Source of the DNA: Polaromonas sp. JS666
GTDB lineage: Bacteria > Pseudomonadota > Gammaproteobacteria > Burkholderiales > Burkholderiaceae_C
Assembly: GCF_000013865.1 (NCBI RefSeq)
Contig: NC_007948.1
Location: forward strand, 3,100,001-3,164,000
Length of the DNA: 64,000 bases
Direction: 5' to 3'
The notes beneath the pieces are model-generated. The model made no database searches, was not told the DNA's origin, and was given only the letters and a program-made list of their open reading frames with translations. Positions 59,136 to 64,000 of the stretch are shown here, piece by piece. The number at the start of each line of letters is the position of its first letter. The stretch's first letter is position 1. The translations under genes and the position numbers were made by a program.

Positions 59136-60110
59136 TCAGTCCAGCTTGATGCCGCTGGCGCGAATCACCTGCGCCCACTTTTCGCGTTCGGCCTTGGCAT
59201 AAGTAGCCATCTGGGCCGGCGTGCTGGGCGTGGGCTCCAGCCCCAGAACCTGGAAACGCGCCTTCACCGACGTGGAATTGAGCGCGTCGACCAGCGTTTT
59301 GTTCAGTTTACCGATCACGTCGGCTGGCGTTCCGGCCGGTGCCACCAGACCTTGCCACACATAGGCTTCAAAGCCCTTGAGGCCCTGCTCGTCCAGCGTG
59401 GGAATGGCTTCGAAGTTCTTCACGCGGTGCGGACTGGCAATGCCGATGGGACGCAGGCGCCCCGCATTGATGAAAGCCATGCCGCTGGCCGTATCGACAA
59501 ACATGAAGGGCAGCTGGCCACCCGTCACATCCTGCACCGCCGGCGCCGCACCGCGGTAAGGAACATGCACCAGGTTCAATCCGGTCTTGCCGCGAAACAG
59601 TTCCGTGGCCAGGTGGTGCGGGCTGCCCGCGCCTGGCGTGGCGTAGCTGACCCCGGACTTCTGGGTCTTGGCCCAGGCCGTGAATTCGGCCAGGTTCTTC
59701 ACGGGAATCGCCGGGTTGACCACCAGGATCATGGGAAAGCGGGCCAGCAGGCCAATGGGCGCCAGGTCTTTTTCGGCGCTGTAGCTCAGCTTGGTATAAA
59801 GCGCCGGGTTCGCGGCCAGCGTGGCGGTGTCGCCGGTGAGCACCGTGTAGCCGTCCGGTTTGGCATGGGCCACATAGTCAGCGCCAATGTTGGTGGCGGC
59901 GCCCGGCTTGTTGTTGATGACGATCGGTTGCCCCAGCGCGCTGCCCATCGCTTCTGTCAGCGCCCGGGCCACCACGTCGGATCCGCCACCGGCGGGGTAA
60001 GGCACCACCCACTCGATGGGCCTGGTGGGAAAGCTTTGCGCCGAGGCGGCCGTTGCGGCCAAGGCCAGGAGCGCCATAGAACGGCGGATGAAGGCGGGAA
60101 GGTTTTGCAT
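59136..60110 (-). CDS. tripartite tricarboxylate transporter (Bug) substrate-binding protein
   Basis: The 324-residue periplasmic binding protein has a signal peptide (about 1-25, ending AATAASAQ) and the Bug fold: RPIEWVVPYPAGGGSDVVAR, GQPIVINNKPGAATNIGADYVAHAKPDGYTVL, and VPYRGAAPAVQDVTGGQLPFMF. Bug proteins bind carboxylates or aromatic acids. Being in the operon with 3-hydroxyphenylacetate-type enzymes, it may bind the pathway substrate. No membrane partners (TctA/TctB) are adjacent. Confidence 0.93.
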   Translation of the reverse strand: MQNLPAFIRRSMALLALAATAASAQSFPTRPIEWVVPYPAGGGSDVVARALTEAMGSALGQPIVINNKPGAATNIGADYVAHAKPDGYTVLTGDTATLAANPALYTKLSYSAEKDLAPIGLLARFPMILVVNPAIPVKNLAEFTAWAKTQKSGVSYATPGAGSPHHLATELFRGKTGLNLVHVPYRGAAPAVQDVTGGQLPFMFVDTASGMAFINAGRLRPIGIASPHRVKNFEAIPTLDEQGLKGFEAYVWQGLVAPAGTPADVIGKLNKTLVDALNSTSVKARFQVLGLEPTPSTPAQMATYAKAEREKWAQVIRASGIKLD

Positions 60111-60163
60111 GTTGTCTCCAGACAGAAATGAATCGGTAGCCGTCGGTGGCGCGGCAGAAAAAA

Positions 60164-60367
60164 TCAGGTACCTGCCAGGCGCTCGGCCTGGGCAATCAGC
60201 GCCAGTGCCTCGCCGGCATCGGCCTGGCGGCTGAGCAGTGCAAGGGACAGCGTGGCCAGAAACAGCGGAGCCCTGGCCTCGCCCACACGGGCCGTCGCCT
60301 CTGCGAGTGCCGTGTAGGTCTGATCAAGGTGGTCAGCGTTGGGGGCGGTCATGGTCAGGGTTGTCAT
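60164..60367 (-). CDS. mhaB: small DUF2783-like coupling protein, MhaB-like
   Basis: The 67-residue protein from the ATG at 60367 has a DUF2783-like pattern (DHLDQTYTALAEATARV, then LFLATLSLALLSRQADAGEALALIAQA). It follows the flavin monooxygenase by 17 bp. In P. putida U 3-hydroxyphenylacetate 6-hydroxylase is a flavoprotein (MhaA) plus a small coupling protein (MhaB), which this pair resembles. Whether this protein is needed for activity is not shown by sequence. The frame also has an ATG at 60388 giving 74 residues. Confidence 0.75.
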   Translation of the reverse strand: MTTLTMTAPNADHLDQTYTALAEATARVGEARAPLFLATLSLALLSRQADAGEALALIAQAERLAGT

Positions 60368-60384
60368 GGTTGTCTCCTGCGGTT

Positions 60385-62040
60385 TCACAGCGGGCGGGCC
60401 GGGCTGGCGGTGAGGTGTTGCTGAAAAGGCTGCAAGGCTGCCTGAACAGCGGCGGGCGGTGCGCCCGTCCAGCGCCCCATCAGGTACCCGTCAGGCCGCA
60501 CCAGCCACACCGAGCCGTCGGCCGCGCCGTAACGCTCCCGGGCTTGTCCGGCCTCGTCGACCAGCGTGTTCACGGCAGGCTCACCCTGGCTGGCAATGCA
60601 GATCACGCGGACCGCGGCGGGACTGCCCTCTGCGGGCGCGGCCAATGCGGCGATATCGTCCGGCAGCCGGCCATGCTGCGCGAAATACAGCACCACAAAA
60701 CCGGCACCGAAGCACGACGTCAGGTGGACGTGGCCACTGGCGCCGAGCAACCTGGCCTCCGGCGCGGGCATGCCGGCGCGGAGCCCGGCCTGAGGCGCGC
60801 CCCCCTGCGAAGGCAGGTTCAGCGGAGAGCCCACATATTCAACGGGTGTGGACTGGCGTGGGTTGAGCAGCGAATTGACGGCTGCGTCTTCGGTGGCCAG
60901 ACGCAGCGCCGCCTCGCGCAGCAATTTGAAACCGTAATTGGGCGGCGCCATGAACTCCGTGCTTTTGGCGCCGTAGGCAATGTTCTCGCGGGTGGCAAGC
61001 ACGCGCTCGGTCGAATAGCTGTCCAGCAGGGAATCGGCCGCCCGCCCCTGCTGCACCAGCGCCAGCTTCCAGGCCAAATTGGCCGCATCGTCGAGACCCG
61101 AGTTGAGTCCGCGCACCCCGAAAATCGGCACCAGGTGGGCCGCATCGCCGGCAAACAGCACACGGCCATGGCGATAGCTGGGCAGCGTGAGGCATTTGGC
61201 GTTGTAGATCGAAATCCACAGCGGCTCCCAGGGCTCGTCCTCGCCAATCATCGAAAGATGGCTTTGCACACGCGGCAGCACGTTTTCAGGCTTCACCGCC
61301 TCCACCGGATCCTCGTCGTCGCGGATCTGGTAGTCGATGCGCCAGACATCGTCAGGCTGGCGATGCATCAGAATGGTCGAGCCGGGATTGGACGGGGGGT
61401 CAAACCAGGCCAGGCGCTCCACGGCGCGGCGGGTTTTTTGCACCACGTCCACGATGACGTAGCGGCCTTCGTACTGGGTGCCTTCCAGTTGCAGGCCAAG
61501 CTGCTCACGCACCGTGCTGCGGCCCCCGTCACAAGCCACAACCCAGTCCGCCTGCACCGTGTGCACCCCATCGGCCCCCTGGACATCCACCTGCGCGCCA
61601 TCCGCCTGCGGCCGGACCGCGGTCACCTTGCTGGACCAGCGCACGTCGACAAGGCCGCCCTGCGCCAGGGCCGCCTTGTGGGCGAACTCCTCGGCATAGA
61701 ACTGCTGGATGTTGACCATGGGCGCGAAGCGCTGTGTCGGCTCGCTCGGCATCTGGAAATGCAGCACCTCCCGGTCGCGAAAATAACTGCGCCCGCCGAC
61801 CCAGGACAGGCCCTTTTCGACCAGCGGTTGGTCGGCGCCGACCCAGCCCAGTATTTCCTGCGAGCGGCGCGACATGCAAATCGCCCGGCTGCCGGCGCAA
61901 TAGCCGTCGTCGGCTTCAATCACAAGACTGGCAATGCCATGGTGTCCGAGCAGGGCCGCCAGGCTCATGCCGACAGGTCCGCCGCCGGCGATGAGCACGG
62001 GAACCCTGTCGGGCCAGTGAGTGGGAAGTGGGGTAGTCAC
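60385..62040 (-). CDS. mhaA: FAD-dependent aromatic hydroxylase, probable 3-hydroxyphenylacetate 6-hydroxylase
   Basis: This flavoprotein hydroxylase has 551 residues. The FAD-binding GGGPVGMSLAALLGHHGIASLVIE lies near the N-terminus, VACDGGRSTVREQLGLQLEG is the DG motif, and LFAGDAAHLVPIFGVRGLNSGLDDAANLAWKLA the GD motif. MhpA-type 3-hydroxyphenylpropionate hydroxylases are close relatives. Position with mhaB-like, hmgA and fahA genes points to production of homogentisate from 3-hydroxyphenylacetate. Substrate choice needs enzyme work; MhpA-like activity is the main alternative. Confidence 0.85.
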   Translation of the reverse strand: MTTPLPTHWPDRVPVLIAGGGPVGMSLAALLGHHGIASLVIEADDGYCAGSRAICMSRRSQEILGWVGADQPLVEKGLSWVGGRSYFRDREVLHFQMPSEPTQRFAPMVNIQQFYAEEFAHKAALAQGGLVDVRWSSKVTAVRPQADGAQVDVQGADGVHTVQADWVVACDGGRSTVREQLGLQLEGTQYEGRYVIVDVVQKTRRAVERLAWFDPPSNPGSTILMHRQPDDVWRIDYQIRDDEDPVEAVKPENVLPRVQSHLSMIGEDEPWEPLWISIYNAKCLTLPSYRHGRVLFAGDAAHLVPIFGVRGLNSGLDDAANLAWKLALVQQGRAADSLLDSYSTERVLATRENIAYGAKSTEFMAPPNYGFKLLREAALRLATEDAAVNSLLNPRQSTPVEYVGSPLNLPSQGGAPQAGLRAGMPAPEARLLGASGHVHLTSCFGAGFVVLYFAQHGRLPDDIAALAAPAEGSPAAVRVICIASQGEPAVNTLVDEAGQARERYGAADGSVWLVRPDGYLMGRWTGAPPAAVQAALQPFQQHLTASPARPL

Positions 62041-62065
62041 GATGCGTTTGTCCCGGTTGATTTTG

Positions 62066-62079
62066 GTTGCGGGCGCAAC
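62066..62079. promoter_or_regulatory. palindromic operator 1 upstream of mhaA
   Basis: GTTGCGGGCGCAAC is a 5-bp-arm palindrome 26 bp upstream of the mhaA start. It shares the GTTGC/GCAAC arms with operator 2, centred 28 bp away. Confidence 0.55.
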
Positions 62080-62092
62080 TATAAATCAACCT

Positions 62093-62108
62093 GGTTGCGC
62101 GCGCAACC
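62093..62108. promoter_or_regulatory. palindromic operator 2 upstream of mhaA
   Basis: GGTTGCGCGCGCAACC is a perfect 16-bp palindrome. It may bind the MarR-like regulator encoded in the operon. Confidence 0.6.
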
Positions 62109-62203
62109 ATTTTCTCAGAATGGCTTTTGGCCGCCGCAGTGGCTCCCCGCCCCGACGCGCAAAACAGTCAGGACCGCAGCGAAACCATCAGGCCACTGCC
62201 CCG

Positions 62204-62665
62204 CTAATTGCGCACTGTCATCTGGCCACGTACTTCGCCTGCGGGGTTGGCCACCGTGTGAATATTGGCGTACCAGCGGCCAGCCATCAGGTCCGCAGCC
62301 TGTGTCGGCGTCAGCGTGGCCCGGCCTTCGAGGGGGCTGACGATGGGGCCCTGCCAAGGCAGCACAATACCTGCGTTGACACCAATGGCAGCAGGGCCGT
62401 GAAAGTGGGCGCCCGTGGCGGGCCCGGTCAGGCCGCTGAAGCTGACTTTCCAGCGAAACAGGTTGGTGTCTTTATTGAGCACCGCGTCGACCGAGCCGGT
62501 AGCGCGGCTGGCAGTGGGCGGCACCTCGTTGGCGCCCCGCAACTGGGTGGTAAACGCCACCAGGTTGGACTGGCGATCCATCAAGCCGCAGCCGGTGATG
62601 GCGGTCACAGCCGCCACCATGATGGCGGCACGGGAAATACGGCTTGCTTGACGATGGAGGAGCAT
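62204..62665 (-). CDS. CHRD domain lipoprotein
   Basis: The 153-residue protein from the ATG at 62665 has a lipoprotein signal ending AITGC (Cys about 26) and a CHRD domain with LRGANEVPPTASRATGSVDAVL, TGPATGAHFHGPA and LMAGRWYANIHTVANPAGEVRGQM. CHRD domains are beta-rich modules of unclear role, often in exported proteins. It is predicted to be anchored to a membrane in the envelope. A longer frame upstream is not supported. Confidence 0.9.
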   Translation of the reverse strand: MLLHRQASRISRAAIMVAAVTAITGCGLMDRQSNLVAFTTQLRGANEVPPTASRATGSVDAVLNKDTNLFRWKVSFSGLTGPATGAHFHGPAAIGVNAGIVLPWQGPIVSPLEGRATLTPTQAADLMAGRWYANIHTVANPAGEVRGQMTVRN

Positions 62666-63098
62666 GATCAATTCCTGTAGATCAAAAAAGCCATTGTCGG
62701 CGGGGCAAAACCGCGCCATCGTAGGATAAACCCGGTGTGGCCGGCGGGCATGGGACGACATGCCCGCCAGGCGGCCAGCCTGGTTGCCGCGGGGGTGGCA
62801 TGGCGCCGCAATTAATGGGGTCGCTGTCCTACGGCACAGGCGCATGGCAGCCGACAGGCAACTGCCAGCCATCTTGGGAAAGTGACACTATGTCCATCCT
62901 CATTCACCATGACTCACCATGAGCACCCATGCCTAAAGCCCATGGTTAAACACACATGGTTAAACCACATGGCTGACACGCTGCAACACCATCTACTGCA
63001 ACACCATCTGCGTCTGCGCGGTTTGCGGGAAAGCATTCACGGCACCGCCGCCGACAGGGGCGGCTGACGCAGTACGGTACGACCGGAAGGAGCTGGCA
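62666..63098. other. non-coding stretch with short tandem repeats upstream of ku
   Basis: There is no supported gene. CATGGTTAAAC repeats at 62941 and 62955 with a third CATGG at 62968. CTGCAACACCATCT repeats at 62981 and 62996. Its 3' end has the ku ribosome-binding sequence GGAAGGAGC. Confidence 0.5.
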
Positions 63099-64000
63099 AT
63101 GGCTTCACGCGTTCTATGGAAAGGTGCCATCAGCTTTGGGCTGGTCCACATCCCGGTGGCGCTGCATGCGGCCACGTCTGACAGCGGTATCGATTTTGAC
63201 TGGCTGGACAAACGCAGCATGGACCCGGTTGGCTACAAACGCATCAACAAAAAGACCGGCAAGGAAATCAGCCGGGAAAACATCGTCAAGGGCATCAAAT
63301 ACCAGGATGACCAGTATGTGGTCCTGTCCGCAGAGGAAATTGCCGGGGCTTATCCCAGGACGACCCAGACGATCGAGATCGAAAATTTCGTTTCCAATAC
63401 GGAAATTCCCTTCATCTACCTGGAGCGGCCCTACTACATCGCGCCCATCAACAAAGGGCAAAAAGTCTATGCCCTGCTGCGCGACACCTTGCTTGACACG
63501 CAGCGGGTCGGCATCGCGCGGGTGGTGATCCAGACCAAGCAACACCTGGCCGTGCTGGTGCCCTCCGGCCCTGGCCTCATCCTGAACCTGATGCGCTGGG
63601 GCGAAGAAATCCGCTCCTGGGAAGACCTGGACCTTCCACCCGAGGGCGCGAAGGCGGCCGGGCTGTCGGCGCGCGAACTGTCCATGGCCAAACAGCTCGT
63701 CAATGACATGACGGAGACCTGGCATCCGGAAAAATTCAAGGACTCGTTCAGGGACGAAATCATGGCGCTGGTCGAACGCAAGGCCAGGGAAGGCAAGATC
63801 GAAACCGTGGAACAGCCTGAAGCGGCGGAGGATTCCGCCGCACGTTCGGGCGCCACCATCCTCGACCTCACCGAATTGCTCCAGCGCAGCCTGCGCAAGG
63901 GCGGCGCGGCGGCCGCAGCAGATGACAAGGCGCCCGCCAAGTCCGACACCAGAGCCCGGACGGCCACCCGCACGACCCCCCGCAAAAATACGGTAAAAGC
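63099..64000 (+). CDS. ku: Ku protein, non-homologous end-joining (partial, 3' end beyond window)
   Basis: Bacterial Ku binds double-strand DNA ends and recruits LigD. The ATG at 63099 is preceded by AAGGAG and the frame stays open to the window edge (300 complete codons). It begins MASRVLWKGAISFGLVHIPV, the standard Ku start, with RINKKTGKEISRENIVKG and EIENFVSNTEIPFIYLERPYY. From about residue 255 the tail becomes Ala/Lys/Arg-rich, as in many bacterial Ku proteins. ligD is not in the window. Confidence 0.95.
   Translation, partial: MASRVLWKGAISFGLVHIPVALHAATSDSGIDFDWLDKRSMDPVGYKRINKKTGKEISRENIVKGIKYQDDQYVVLSAEEIAGAYPRTTQTIEIENFVSNTEIPFIYLERPYYIAPINKGQKVYALLRDTLLDTQRVGIARVVIQTKQHLAVLVPSGPGLILNLMRWGEEIRSWEDLDLPPEGAKAAGLSARELSMAKQLVNDMTETWHPEKFKDSFRDEIMALVERKAREGKIETVEQPEAAEDSAARSGATILDLTELLQRSLRKGGAAAAADDKAPAKSDTRARTATRTTPRKNTVK

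Overview
The window reads as GC-rich betaproteobacterial chromosome, most likely Comamonadaceae and Polaromonas-like. This is inferred from the exbB-exbD-lpxK-trm112-kdsB-adk gene order, the box-type benzoate-CoA ligase next to a branched-chain-type ABC transporter, and intergenic repeats of a kind seen in that family. It was read by eye with no database search.

Layout. 1-16 kb is core housekeeping: sbcB, clpA/clpS, icd, a DUF192 protein, sodB, xseA, the exbBD-lpxK-trm112-kdsB envelope block, adk, an asparaginase, and lexA with two SOS boxes. 16-25.7 kb is CoA/acid catabolism: a 2-hydroxyacid dehydrogenase, a PaaH-type 3-hydroxyacyl-CoA dehydrogenase, an enoyl-CoA hydratase, a Crp/Fnr regulator, an APH-type kinase paired with an acyl-CoA dehydrogenase (resembling split ACAD10/11), a GST and an orphan TRAP binding protein.

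25.93-36.06 kb is a 10.1 kb integrative element in the 3' half of tRNA-Arg(TCT). It has a 45-bp duplicated att core, arm-type repeats at both ends and a P4-type integrase. Behind these lie an AlpA-like HTH protein, a CHC2 zinc-finger protein, a RepA-like ATPase, a P27-type small terminase, an HK97-type major capsid protein and small unknown proteins. The cargo is two membrane proteins, a broken HNH gene and a toxin-antitoxin pair. There is no large terminase, portal, protease, tail or lysis gene. It therefore looks like a phage satellite that brings its own capsid protein and small terminase, and is the most interesting system here. Two tRNA genes (Arg, Pro) follow.

36.5-52 kb is aromatic-acid uptake and activation: DUF488 protein, flavodoxin, benzoate-CoA ligase, a Liv-type ABC transporter split by a LysE exporter gene, a 1253-residue multi-PAS/GAF histidine kinase, and divergent pobR-like/pobA. 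A CoA-transferase, an EamA transporter and a YgiQ radical-SAM protein carrying a REP-type repeat inside its coding sequence follow.

56-62 kb is a minus-strand six-gene operon, mhaA-mhaB-bug-marR-hmgA-fahA. It probably converts 3-hydroxyphenylacetate to homogentisate and on to fumarate and acetoacetate, with twin palindromic operators just upstream of mhaA. The window ends with a CHRD lipoprotein gene and the 5' part of ku.
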